A DNA stretch of 55,581 nt. Source: Pelotomaculum terephthalicicum JT (GTDB taxonomy: Bacteria > Bacillota > Desulfotomaculia > Desulfotomaculales > Pelotomaculaceae). The notes beneath the pieces are model-generated. The model had not been told where the DNA came from, made no database searches, and worked only from the letters and a program-made list of their open reading frames with translations. The stretch covers positions 1 to 55,581 of the forward strand of contig NZ_JAKNBL010000020.1 of NCBI RefSeq assembly GCF_022410535.1, read 5' to 3'. Positions 23,742 through 30,973 of this stretch are shown in pieces. Each line of letters starts with the position of its first letter. Position 1 is the stretch's first letter. The translations under genes were made by a program, and so were the position numbers.

Positions 23742-24806
23742 ATGTCGGAAAAAGCCTTAGGAAGGCTCTCCTTACTCGACCGCTTTTTAACAGTGTGGAT
23801 CTTTCTGGCTATGTTTTTTGGCGTGGGATTGGGCTATGTTATGCCGGAAGTGGCGAACCTGCTAAGAGAATTCCAGGTTGGCACCACTTCGATTCCCATT
23901 GCCGTCGGCCTAATTGTGATGATGTACCCGCCACTTGCCAAGGTAAAGTACGAAGAAATCGGCAATGTATTTAGAAACGTCAAGGTTCTGGGACTCTCTT
24001 TGCTGCAGAACTGGATTATCGGGCCGGTGTTGATGTTCTTTTTAGCAATCATCTTTTTGCAAAGTTATCCGGAATATATGGTGGGCATTATTATCATCGG
24101 CTTGGCCCGGTGCATTGCCATGGTTATTGTCTGGAACTCCTTGGCCAAAGGGGATGCGGAGTACGCAGCCGCGCTTGTGGCCCTAAACTCAATCTTCCAG
24201 GTGCTTTTCTTCTCGGTTTACGCCTACTTCTTTGTCACTCTTTTGCCCCAGTGGCTGGGGATTAAATCAATGGCCATCCATATTTCCATGGGTGAAGTGG
24301 CTAAAAGCGTGATGATATACCTCGGTATTCCTTTCTTAGGTGGTGTGATTACCAGATTTACCTTGATGCCGGCCAAGGGCAAAGAATGGTATGAGAAAAA
24401 ATTTATCCCCAAGATTAGCCCACTTGCTTTGATCGCCCTATTATTTACTATCATCGTGATGTTTTCTTTGAAAGGCAACTATATCATAACCTTGCCGATG
24501 GATGTGGCTAGAATCGCCGTACCACTACTTGTTTACTTCGTTATAATGTTTTTCCTGTCATTTTTCCTTAGTAAGTCATCCGGAGTCAATTACGGTCAGG
24601 CCACGACGCTCGCCTTCACGGCCGCCAGCAATAACTTTGAGCTGGCTATAGCGGTGGCCGTGGCGGTATTCGGCATTGATTCCGGCCAGGCTTTTGCCGC
24701 GGTCATCGGGCCTCTTATTGAAGTACCTGTAATGATTGGGCTGGTTAACATCGCTCTTGGGTTCAAACGCAAGTATTTTGCAAATGAAATGCAGGGGGCA
24801 AGGTAA
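23742..24806 (+). CDS. acr3: Arsenite efflux transporter, ACR3 family
   Basis: A 354-residue integral membrane protein with about ten hydrophobic segments. The conserved Cys of the fourth segment is visible in [13 protein letters not shown] and the conserved acidic residue in the ninth in [18 protein letters not shown]3 expels arsenite using the membrane potential or proton gradient. Length and N-terminus ([16 protein letters not shown]) are normal. Start ATG 23742 follows GAGGAGG. It is the intact core of the resistance function in this element, encoded directly after arsR. Confidence 0.92.
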   Translation: MSEKALGRLSLLDRFLTVWIFLAMFFGVGLGYVMPEVANLLREFQVGTTSIPIAVGLIVMMYPPLAKVKYEEIGNVFRNVKVLGLSLLQNWIIGPVLMFFLAIIFLQSYPEYMVGIIIIGLARCIAMVIVWNSLAKGDAEYAAALVALNSIFQVLFFSVYAYFFVTLLPQWLGIKSMAIHISMGEVAKSVMIYLGIPFLGGVITRFTLMPAKGKEWYEKKFIPKISPLALIALLFTIIVMFSLKGNYIITLPMDVARIAVPLLVYFVIMFFLSFFLSKSSGVNYGQATTLAFTAASNNFELAIAVAVAVFGIDSGQAFAAVIGPLIEVPVMIGLVNIALGFKRKYFANEMQGAR

Positions 24807-24947
24807 TTACCTAAAAAGATTCCAATGAACTGCAAAATAAATACATAAGTGTGGTTTTCATGAAGATCTAACCTGTCCAAATAGTGATGGACATGCTTCC
24901 GTCTCAATTTGCCAAAAATATTTTATTAATCATGGAGGGATTTGACA

Positions 24948-25283
24948 ATGAAAAAAGTCAGTGTAGCCATATTCGGAACTAATGCGCCTATGCCTTCCGG
25001 CGGCTGCTGAGACCCATCACCGGAGGCCGCATGTTGCGGTCCTACAAAGACAATGCAAGAAGAAGCTGAAGATTTGAAAGAATCTCTTGTGAAAAATTTT
25101 GGCGAGGCCATCCAATATACTTACGTGGATGTGCAAAGTAAAGAGATGAAGAATTATCCCGATATTACTAAGATCTTGGATAGAGTAAGGCTCCCTTTGA
25201 CTGTGATTAACGGTGAACCACGCTTCCATGGTGGATTTTCAATAGCTATGATTTCGGAAGTAGTAAGCGAACTTGTAGAATAA
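24948..25283 (+). CDS. Thioredoxin-like protein with in-frame TGA (likely selenoprotein)
   Basis: Reading through TGA at 25008-25010 yields 111 residues. It starts MKKVSVAIFGTNAPMPSGGC, then U at 21, then DPSPEAACCGPTKTMQEEA. The rest (FGEAIQYTYVDVQSKE, then LPLTVINGEPRFHGG with a cis-Pro-like site) looks like a YuzD/DUF1462-like thioredoxin fold. A Cys-Sec pair stands where a redox motif is expected. A stem-loop starts 14 nt after the TGA. GGAGGG precedes ATG 24948, and the reading frame has no other stop. It follows acr3, so a role in metalloid redox or transfer to the pump is inferred. The alternative is a nonsense mutation with translation restarting at ATG 25053. Confidence 0.75.
25025..25041 (+). 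promoter_or_regulatory. SECIS-like hairpin of the thioredoxin-like gene
   Basis: GGCCGCA-TGT-TGCGGTC folds into a 7-bp stem (one G-U pair) starting 14 nt after the TGA, with G in the loop. Confidence 0.55.
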
Positions 25284-25319
25284 CAAGAATTATTCATTAA
25301 TGATTAATGGGGTGTAAAT

Positions 25320-25613
25320 ATGCCGGATAATAATGAAGAAATTAGAGAATTTATTCGGAAGAATTATGCTGATGTCGCGTTAAAAAACGCAGGTGGGGGC
25401 TGTTGTGGTGGCGGATGCGGTTGTGAAAGCATTCCATTGGACGTGAATGAAGCGTCTATTGACATCGGCTATACGGAAAGCGATTTAAAAAATGTACCGC
25501 CTGAAGCGAATATGGGATTAGGATGCGGTAACCCTATTGCAATTGCCGGCCTTAAAGAAGGTGAAGTCGTACTTGAATTAATTACGTTCTCATACCTGAA
25601 GACAATATGTTAA
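25320..25613 (+). pseudogene. arsM: Truncated arsenite methyltransferase ArsM
   Basis: The first about 85 residues are ArsM-like: VRKxY-type start (REFIRKNYADVAL), GGGCCGGGCGCES, IGYTESDLKNVPPEANMGLGCGNPIAIAGLKEGEVVLEL. The SAM-binding motif should continue as DLGSGAGFD, but the frame changes to unrelated sequence after about 25583 and stops at 25613. More than half of the enzyme is missing. The rest is replaced by a fragment of another gene (RseC-like). It lies in line after acr3 and the Sec protein. Confidence 0.8.
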
Positions 25614-25834
25614 TAGCAGCCTTTATTGCCTTCTTGTTACCTCTACTAACAACGTTTATGGGTTTCTTGATCGGTGTATTGATTTCGCAAGAGTTTGGAT
25701 TTCCAGCGTTATTATCTGAGGTTAGTACAAGTATCGTTGCATTTATTCTGACACTTTTATATATAAAATATTATGACAGGTCTATCAAAACCAAAATGAT
25801 TCCGGTCATTACAGATGTTATATCTGAAAAGTAA
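25600..25834 (+). pseudogene. C-terminal fragment of an RseC/MucC-like membrane protein
   Basis: An open frame encoding two hydrophobic segments and the ending YYDRSIKTKMIPVITDVI. The pattern, with AFLLPLLTTFMGFLIG and the last PVI motif, resembles the C-terminus of SoxR-reducing RseC-family proteins. The N-terminal cytoplasmic cysteine domain is absent. It appears joined to the arsM fragment, implying an internal deletion. A complete small membrane protein starting at 25607 cannot be excluded. Confidence 0.4.
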
Positions 25835-26047
25835 ACATCAAGACTGGGAACCTGAAGAACCCAAATTATCATATTTATCGGAAGAGGACTCATGCCGGGA
25901 TAAAACTATTATCGTATATTTATCAATATGCATTACAACCTTGAAAATATTGTTTACAATACCTCACAGAGTCTCCAAAGTGAAGAGGATAAAGGTTTAG
26001 AGTGAGCTTTTATCTTAGTAATTTTCTTACTTCTTAACATATTTTTA
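25835..26047. other. AT-rich intergenic stretch
   Basis: No recognisable gene. A 61-residue frame overlapping its start lacks a ribosome binding site and composition typical of proteins. Confidence 0.5.
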
Positions 26048-26077
26048 TTGACAAAAATTAATGCATAACCGTATAAT
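26048..26077 (+). promoter_or_regulatory. Promoter of the padR-permease genes
   Basis: TTGACA (26048-26053), 18 nt, TATAAT (26072-26077). ATGCAT occurs on both sides of the -10 (26061-26066 and 26077-26082), a possible PadR operator. Confidence 0.65.
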
Positions 26078-26126
26078 GCATTTAGGTTATATGTATAGCC
26101 CTATTATTCATGCGGAGGTGTTTAAT

Positions 26127-26468
26127 ATAAAATACGAATGCCAGGAATACTGGGAAAGCTTAATTAGAATGAGTCTTTCCCGTTTCTTTATCTTGCAGGT
26201 ACTTCATCGGCAACCACTACATGGTTATGAGATTACCAAACAAGTGTCTTGTCTTACTGATGGATGCTGTGCGCCTACTGAGGGAAGCCTTTACCCAGTC
26301 TTACGGGAGTTCACGGATAACGGATTAGTTGAATTGACTACCCAAGTTGTTTCCGGTCGCGAAAGAAAGATTTATACCCTAACACCTAAAGGAGAGAATG
26401 CTTATCAAGTAGCAGCTCAAGCCTGGGGGGTAACAGCTAAGTACATTCTTGAGGCTATAAAACAATAG
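26127..26468 (+). CDS. PadR-family transcriptional regulator with ATA start
   Basis: A 113-residue winged-helix repressor: MSLSRFFILQVLHRQPLHGYEI, then EGSLYPVLREFTDNGLVE and GRERKIYTLTPKGE. Cysteines in SCLTDGCCAPTEG sit in the recognition region and could sense a thiol-reactive metal. GGAGGTG is followed after 6 nt by ATA (26127), exactly where homologous proteins begin (xKYECQEYWESLIRMS). The only in-frame ATGs further upstream (for example 26061) have no site. I therefore read ATA as the start codon, or as a mutated ATG. It precedes and may regulate the permease gene. Confidence 0.7.
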   Translation: MKYECQEYWESLIRMSLSRFFILQVLHRQPLHGYEITKQVSCLTDGCCAPTEGSLYPVLREFTDNGLVELTTQVVSGRERKIYTLTPKGENAYQVAAQAWGVTAKYILEAIKQ

Positions 26469-26517
26469 CTTTCGAAAAGCAATCCTTGGTGTGTTTTATC
26501 AGAACGGGGGTGTCTTA

Positions 26518-27438
26518 ATGTTTCAGTTAAATAATCTAATCACTGCCGGAAAGTATTTTCTTGTGATTTGTGGTGAACTGCTGGCATTATTCGTCGGTAT
26601 CTCTTTCCTTATTGCCTTGCTCCAAGAGTTTATCACCGAAGAAACTATTCGGAAGTATCTTGCAAAACCCCAAAAATGGCTGGGGAATATCCTCGGAGCA
26701 ACTTTAGGGGCAGTTACACCTTTTTGTTCCTGTTCCACTATTCCCATACTAGTTGGTTTACTAAATGGAGGAGCGCCTTTTGGTGCGGCTATGTCCTTTC
26801 TTATCTCTTCACCTCTTCTCAACCCCGTTATACTTACCTTATTTTTAACTATGATGGGATGGAAATTTACAATACTATACGGGATATTGACTTTTGTCGC
26901 ATCAGTGTTTTTCGGTGCATTATGGGAGCGAGTGGGGCTAGCCAGCACATATAAAAATGTGCGGATACAATATGGTTGCTGTGAGGAAACTGAAAAAACT
27001 GATGGACCGTTAACCAATAAGGGAAAGGTAAAACGTGCCAGTTTACAAACATGGGGTTTATTTATACAGGTTGTTCCTTATTTAATTATAGGTGCCGGTA
27101 TCGGTTCGTTTATTTACGGCTTTGTGCCTGAGGAATTTATTATTAAAGTTGCCGGACCAGGCAACCTATTTGCCATACCGGTCGCTGCCGCCATTGGGAT
27201 TCCAATGTATATTCGAGTTGAAACCATGATTCCCATTGGTACGGTGTTGCTGGCGAAAGGCATGAGTTTGGGAGCGATAATGGCATTGATAATCGGTGGT
27301 GCCGGGGCCAGTATTCCTGAATTAACATTACTGGCATCCATTTTTAAACCGAAATTGGTAGCTACTTTTACAGTCACGATTCTCGTTGTAGCCATACTGT
27401 CCGGATTCATTTTTCAAATTCTGCAACCAATATTATAA
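26518..27438 (+). CDS. SO_0444/ArsP-type permease (Cys form)
   Basis: A 306-residue membrane protein with about eight hydrophobic segments. TPFCSCSTIPILVG holds the conserved Cys pair of the family, and PVAAAIGIPMYIRVETMIPIG is the second half's counterpart. A hydrophilic loop (YGCCEETEKTDG) contains a vicinal Cys pair. Family members export trivalent organoarsenicals or related metalloid compounds. GGGGGTG precedes ATG 26518. It is the Cys counterpart of the Sec-containing permease at 19689-20648. It follows the padR gene and precedes the small Cys-pair proteins. Confidence 0.85.
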   Translation: MFQLNNLITAGKYFLVICGELLALFVGISFLIALLQEFITEETIRKYLAKPQKWLGNILGATLGAVTPFCSCSTIPILVGLLNGGAPFGAAMSFLISSPLLNPVILTLFLTMMGWKFTILYGILTFVASVFFGALWERVGLASTYKNVRIQYGCCEETEKTDGPLTNKGKVKRASLQTWGLFIQVVPYLIIGAGIGSFIYGFVPEEFIIKVAGPGNLFAIPVAAAIGIPMYIRVETMIPIGTVLLAKGMSLGAIMALIIGGAGASIPELTLLASIFKPKLVATFTVTILVVAILSGFIFQILQPIL

Positions 27439-27462
27439 AACGAAAGGGGGTAAGGTGTATAA

Positions 27463-27711
27463 ATGGGCAAAAAATGTTGTGATCCCGATGCTCCCAAGAT
27501 CTATAAGCTGAACGTTGGTGGTATAGTAGTGGGATTGACCGGAGTTGAACAGGCTTTTCTGGATGTAAGGGAGCTTAATTTAATGGGTCAAGAAGTTGCT
27601 GAAAAACTGTTGGAAATAGTGGAAGCGAAGAAATTATGTTCCGGAAAGTGCTGAAATTGAATACAGGGTAGCTCTCCTCAAGAATATAAAAACTATATAG
27701 CTAGAGGCTAA
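27463..27711 (+). pseudogene. Small Cys-pair protein, copy 1, with two compensating frameshifts
   Basis: ATG 27463 opens MGKKCCDPDAPKIYKLNVGG and continues to about residue 57. Similarity to the paralogue at 28140 then moves to the plus-one frame (NYVPESAEIEYRVALL) and returns to the first frame near EYKNYIARG before TAA at 27709-27711. The two small indels cancel out. The family has an N-terminal vicinal Cys pair and a conserved NY(V/I)PxSAExxY segment. I do not know its function; position suggests a small metal-binding partner of the permease. The indels may be genuine or sequencing errors. Confidence 0.65.
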
Positions 27712-27742
27712 TAACAAGGCGAACGCCGGAGGAGTTTTGAAA

Positions 27743-27898
27743 ATGAGTAAAGAAAAAGAGGAAAAGAAAGGGTCGTTTGGCTTTTTAAAAAATCTTAAGT
27801 CATCTTCAGGATGATGTGACATGAAAATTGTCCAGGTGGACAAAGAAGATAATAATAAAAATGTTTCTAAAGATGACAAGGTAAAATCAAATTGTTAA
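27743..27898 (+). CDS. 51-residue protein with in-frame TGA (likely selenoprotein)
   Basis: ATG 27743 follows GGAGGAG. The protein starts MSKEKEEKKGSFGFLKNLKS, and TGA (27812-27814) is codon 24 in SSSG-U-CDMKIVQV. The frame then stays open to TAA at 27896. Cys-Cys forms of such small proteins (a lysine-rich start, then a CC pair followed by KIVE) are familiar from metal operons. A U-C pair here would be a strong soft-metal ligand. A perfect stem TTGTCC-AGGT-GGACAA begins 13 nt after the TGA, and its AGGT loop resembles that of the E. coli fdhF SECIS. The length and position between Cys-pair genes suggest a metallochaperone-like role, which is inference. Confidence 0.72.
27828..27843 (+). promoter_or_regulatory. 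SECIS-like hairpin of the 51-residue protein gene
   Basis: TTGTCC (27828-27833) and GGACAA (27838-27843) pair perfectly around AGGT, starting 13 nt after the TGA. Confidence 0.65.
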
Positions 27899-27955
27899 AA
27901 TAATCAGCTTATACTAGTATATAAAATAAGAATTAAAAAAGGATAGGATCAATAC

Positions 27956-28084
27956 ATGGGCAGTTGTTGTAATCTAGACGCATCAAAAGTTTATAAACTA
28001 AAAGTTGGCGACGACATGACGAGGTTGTTAGGGCTGGAACAGGTATTTTTGGACGTTAAAGAACTTAACTTAATAGATAAATAA
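27956..28084 (+). pseudogene. Small Cys-pair protein, copy 2, truncated
   Basis: A 42-codon frame MGSCCNLDASKVYKLKVG to FLDVKELNLIDK that aligns with the first half of the 27463 and 28140 proteins and then stops. The conserved NYxPxSAE half is missing. GGATAGGATC precedes ATG 27956. It may still encode a short Cys-pair peptide. Confidence 0.6.
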
Positions 28085-28139
28085 TGGCTGGATATTCCTT
28101 TAATTTGACATTTTAAAAAGAAGGGGGGGATAATCAGAT

Positions 28140-28427
28140 ATGAGCAGTAGTGTTCCTAATGCATCAAAAATATTTAAGATAGATGTCGGTGGAGATATGA
28201 TAGGATTGGCTGGAGTAGAACGAGCTTTTCTTGAGGTATTGAAACTTGGCTTAAAGGGTGATCAAGCTTCTAAAAAACTATTGGAAATAGTCGGGAGAAC
28301 AAACTATATCCCTAAAAGTGCGGAAAGGCAATACGAGTGGGCTCTATATTTGGCATATAGAAACTATATAGCTGATCCATCTACAGTGAAAAAGGCCATG
28401 GAATTTGATCAGAGCCTAGTATGTTGA
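28140..28427 (+). CDS. Small Cys-pair family protein, copy 3, lacking the Cys pair
   Basis: A 95-residue protein: MSSSVPNASKIFKIDVGGDM, VERAFLEVLKLGLKGDQASKKLLEIV, NYIPKSAERQYEWALYLAYRNYIAD. It is full length, but the Cys pair found in its two neighbours is replaced by Ser-Val; a lone Cys ends the chain. AGGGGGGG precedes ATG 28140. The three tandem copies within 1 kb show repeated duplication and uneven decay. Function unknown. Confidence 0.7.
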   Translation: MSSSVPNASKIFKIDVGGDMIGLAGVERAFLEVLKLGLKGDQASKKLLEIVGRTNYIPKSAERQYEWALYLAYRNYIADPSTVKKAMEFDQSLVC

Positions 28428-28531
28428 GACACATGATAATAACCTCTTCTGTTTTGGTAAAACAGAATAAATTTGTTTGAGTGGTTTCGCTCAGAAAAAA
28501 TAATCACAATAAGAAAGCGGTTTTCTAAGAA

Positions 28532-28576
28532 AAAAACTGTAGGGGACAGCATCACTCCTGCCTCATACAGTTTTTT
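28532..28576. terminator. Bidirectional terminator
   Basis: AAAAACTGTA (28532-28541) pairs with TACAGTTTTT (28565-28574) over a 23-nt loop, ending in Ts on both strands. It closes the permease and small-protein block. Confidence 0.75.
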
Positions 28577-28670
28577 AACAACCCGTAATATTAATTAACG
28601 GTAATTAATATTACAACTAAAAATAACAAAATTACAACAACCGAAGATTTTTTTTAGGAGGGTTTATTTT

Positions 28671-29114
28671 ACGAGTAGATTAGAAACAGCTTTATCACTT
28701 TTTAGTAATGGATTTCAATGTTCTCAGGCTGTCCTTGCTTCATTTGCTCCACAGTTAGGTATGGAGGAAGAAAAAGCTATAAGGGTAGCCGGCGCTTTTG
28801 GGGGTGGAGTAGGCCATACAGGCGGCACATGCGGTGCTGTTAATGGCGCCTTCATGGTAATAGGGCTAAAATATGCGGACATAAACGCAAAAAATTATAA
28901 AGCTATGAAAAAGTCTTATGCTGTTGCGCGGGAATTTATTAAGAGATTTGAAACACTAAACGGATCTACAATTTGCAAGGATTTAATAAAATGTGACATT
29001 AGTACTTCTGAAGGGATAAAGTATGCTATAGATAAGAACCTCTTTACCTCCGTGTGCCCTAAATTCGTACAGGATTCTGTTGAAATCTTGGAAGAGTTAC
29101 TTAAGGAAGACTGA
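28671..29114 (+). CDS. C_GCAxxG_C_C family protein with ACG start
   Basis: A 147-residue cysteine-motif protein: xSRLETALSLFSNGFQCSQAVLASFAP, then GGVGHTGGTCGAVNGAFMVIG, then Cys in STICKDLIKC and FTSVCPKFV. These fit the C_GCAxxG_C_C redox/metal family. AGGAGGG (28656-28662) is followed after 8 nt by ACG at 28671, exactly at the usual first residue. No ATG, GTG or TTG lies there; the first in-frame ATG (28761) would lose the first Cys. I read it as an ACG start or a damaged ATG. Function in the family is unclear; neighbours suggest iron-sulfur or metal handling. Confidence 0.65.
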   Translation, partial: TSRLETALSLFSNGFQCSQAVLASFAPQLGMEEEKAIRVAGAFGGGVGHTGGTCGAVNGAFMVIGLKYADINAKNYKAMKKSYAVAREFIKRFETLNGSTICKDLIKCDISTSEGIKYAIDKNLFTSVCPKFVQDSVEILEELLKED

Positions 29115-29276
29115 GATCTTGGAAAGTTTTTGCGTAGCATTTGCAGCCACAAGCGTACATTCAGACCTACACATCAAGTCTGCCGATAAGGGGGACAAAG
29201 TAAGGTTATTTTTATGCCGAGGTTAACAGTAATAAAGGTTCAAATTGGTAAGGGCAGAAAAAGGGAGGTCAGCAAT

Positions 29277-29483
29277 ATGCCGCATGTTTGGGGTTACAGC
29301 ATTTATCCAGTTGTAAATGGTGAGACGTGTATTGCTTGCGCAACATGCTATGAATTGTGTCCGGCAGAGCCCAAGGTATTTGAAATCAAAGAAATTTCGA
29401 CAGTTGTCTACCCCGATGCCTGTCTTGATTGCGGCGCATGTGAAGAAAGTTGCCCAACTAACTCAATAATATTAACCGAGTAG
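29277..29483 (+). CDS. 2[4Fe-4S] ferredoxin
   Basis: A 68-residue electron carrier. It has CIACATCYELCPAEP (about 18-32) and CLDCGACEESCPTNS (about 48-62), two complete four-Cys cluster motifs. ATG 29277 follows GGGAGG. It precedes the cysteine desulfurase gene and may be part of an iron-sulfur cluster module in this element. Confidence 0.85.
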   Translation: MPHVWGYSIYPVVNGETCIACATCYELCPAEPKVFEIKEISTVVYPDACLDCGACEESCPTNSIILTE

Positions 29484-29499
29484 AACATAATTAAATTAC

Positions 29500-29537
29500 A
29501 CAGCAACTGTGGGTTCCTTGGAACTCGCAGTTGCTGT
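29500..29537. repeat. 18-bp hairpin between ferredoxin and desulfurase genes
   Basis: 29500-29517 and 29520-29537 pair along 18 positions (two G-U pairs) with only TT between. No T-tract follows, so it is not a standard terminator. It could be a processing or stability element. Confidence 0.6.
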
Positions 29538-29629
29538 AAGGGGCGGGGTGATACAGACTTAATGGCATCGCCCATCATCAGAGATCCTTCTATATAATTA
29601 TCAAGAGTTACCAGGACGAGGTGGAAAGC

Positions 29630-30973
29630 ATGGATAGCAGAAAATCCATTGAGGAATGTAGAGAAGACTTTCCCTCACTTAAGAGACAGCGAAAGGGGAA
29701 ACCTCCCATTTACCTGGATAATGCATGCACAACCTTGGTGCCCAGACAGGTCATTGAGTCAATTCAAGAGTATTATATGGAATATCCCTCATGCAGCGGC
29801 ACAAGAAGCCGTCACTGGTTTGCCCAAGAGGTTTCCGAACGAATTGAAGGAAATCCCGGAAAGGGCATAAAGGGCTCACGACAGATTATAGCCGAGTTTA
29901 TCAACGCCGGTTCTGAAAAAGAAATCATCTTTACCCTCAATACAACTCATGCCCTCAACACGGTGGCGCTTGGTTTCCCGTTCCAGCCCGGGGATGTTGT
30001 TTTACTGACCGATAAGGAACACAATTCGAATTTGCTTCCCTGGCTGAAGTTGCAGAAAGCAGGACGTATCAAGGTTGATTTTACATTACCCAATGATCAG
30101 GATAACTTTGACCTCGATGCTTTCGAGCGGAAGATGAAAACTGGCCGGGTCAGATTGGTCAGTATTTCCTACACGTCAAACGTAACCGGTTATACCATTC
30201 CTGCAAGAGAAATAACCAAAATAGCACATCAATACGGTGCCCTGGTACTCCTTGATGGCGCTCAGGCCGTGCCCCACCAAACGATTGACGTTCAGAACCT
30301 GGACGTCGATTTCCTGGCTTTTTCACTTCATAAGATGTGTGGGCCACGAGGGGTGGGTGTGCTTTATGGGAAAAAAGAACTTCTTGGACAGAATCCCCAT
30401 GAAGAGGATGAGGCAGATCATGTGGTCGCGCCTGTCATCCTGGGCGGTGGAACGGTCGCCGATTCGACATATCATTCCTACGCCCTTATGCTTCCGCCGT
30501 ATAGATTCGAAGCAGGAATCCAGAATTACCCCGCCCAGATTGCCTCAGGAATAACTGTCCAATACCTGCAGCAGATTGGAATGGACAGGATAAGGGACCA
30601 TGAGGCCGGTTTGAACCGTTTTCTGACCGAGGAACTGATGAACCGTTATGGGGATACGGGATGGTTCAGAATCGTCGGCCCACAAGATGCGTCACAAAGG
30701 GGCGGAATCTTGACCTTCGAGGTCAAACGGCCGAATGCGGTGGGGATGGCCGTTGATCTCAGCGAAAAGAATAACGTTATGATCAGGGACAGTGTTTTCT
30801 GTGTGCATTCCTATTTTAACGAGAAGTTCGGACCGGAATGGACCCGCCCCATATCACACAGTGAGCATAGAATGGTGTACCGGGTTTCCTGCTACTTCTA
30901 CAATACCGTGGATGAGTGCAGGATATTCTTGGAAACGCTGGATGAGATATTCAAAGAGCGCGGCTATATCTAA
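29630..30973 (+). CDS. Class V aminotransferase, cysteine desulfurase (SufS/CsdA-like)
   Basis: A 447-residue PLP enzyme. Key parts are IYLDNACTT, the His stacked on PLP in TDKEHNSNLLPW, DGAQAVPH, the PLP Lys in AFSLHKMCGPRGVGVLYG, and a reactive Cys in RDSVFCVHSYFN. It releases sulfur from cysteine for iron-sulfur clusters, or selenium from selenocysteine in SufS-like enzymes. Selenium recycling would be attractive beside Sec genes, but that is inference. ATG 29630 follows GAGGTGG. The 3' end of this gene is repeated at 31683 as part of a tandem duplication. It is followed after 34 bases by a NifU-like scaffold gene. Confidence 0.82.
   Translation: MDSRKSIEECREDFPSLKRQRKGKPPIYLDNACTTLVPRQVIESIQEYYMEYPSCSGTRSRHWFAQEVSERIEGNPGKGIKGSRQIIAEFINAGSEKEIIFTLNTTHALNTVALGFPFQPGDVVLLTDKEHNSNLLPWLKLQKAGRIKVDFTLPNDQDNFDLDAFERKMKTGRVRLVSISYTSNVTGYTIPAREITKIAHQYGALVLLDGAQAVPHQTIDVQNLDVDFLAFSLHKMCGPRGVGVLYGKKELLGQNPHEEDEADHVVAPVILGGGTVADSTYHSYALMLPPYRFEAGIQNYPAQIASGITVQYLQQIGMDRIRDHEAGLNRFLTEELMNRYGDTGWFRIVGPQDASQRGGILTFEVKRPNAVGMAVDLSEKNNVMIRDSVFCVHSYFNEKFGPEWTRPISHSEHRMVYRVSCYFYNTVDECRIFLETLDEIFKERGYI

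Noticed and set aside
25053-25283. 76-residue protein starting after the TGA as the real gene
   Set aside because: The good ribosome binding site and conserved-looking start lie at 24948, before the TGA; no site precedes 25053.
25815-26000. 61-residue frame after the RseC-like fragment
   Set aside because: No ribosome binding site, no motif, and it overlaps the preceding fragment; judged non-coding.
27634-27711. Two further in-frame TGA codons (C-U-N-U) in the first Cys-pair gene, as extra selenocysteines
   Set aside because: The paralogue at 28140 matches the other reading frame across this stretch (NYVPESAEIEY), so the TGAs arise from a frameshift and are not Sec sites.
29630-30973. Naming the desulfurase as a dedicated selenocysteine lyase
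   Set aside because: The sequence shows only the general SufS/CsdA fold; neighbouring Sec genes make the idea attractive but give no direct support.
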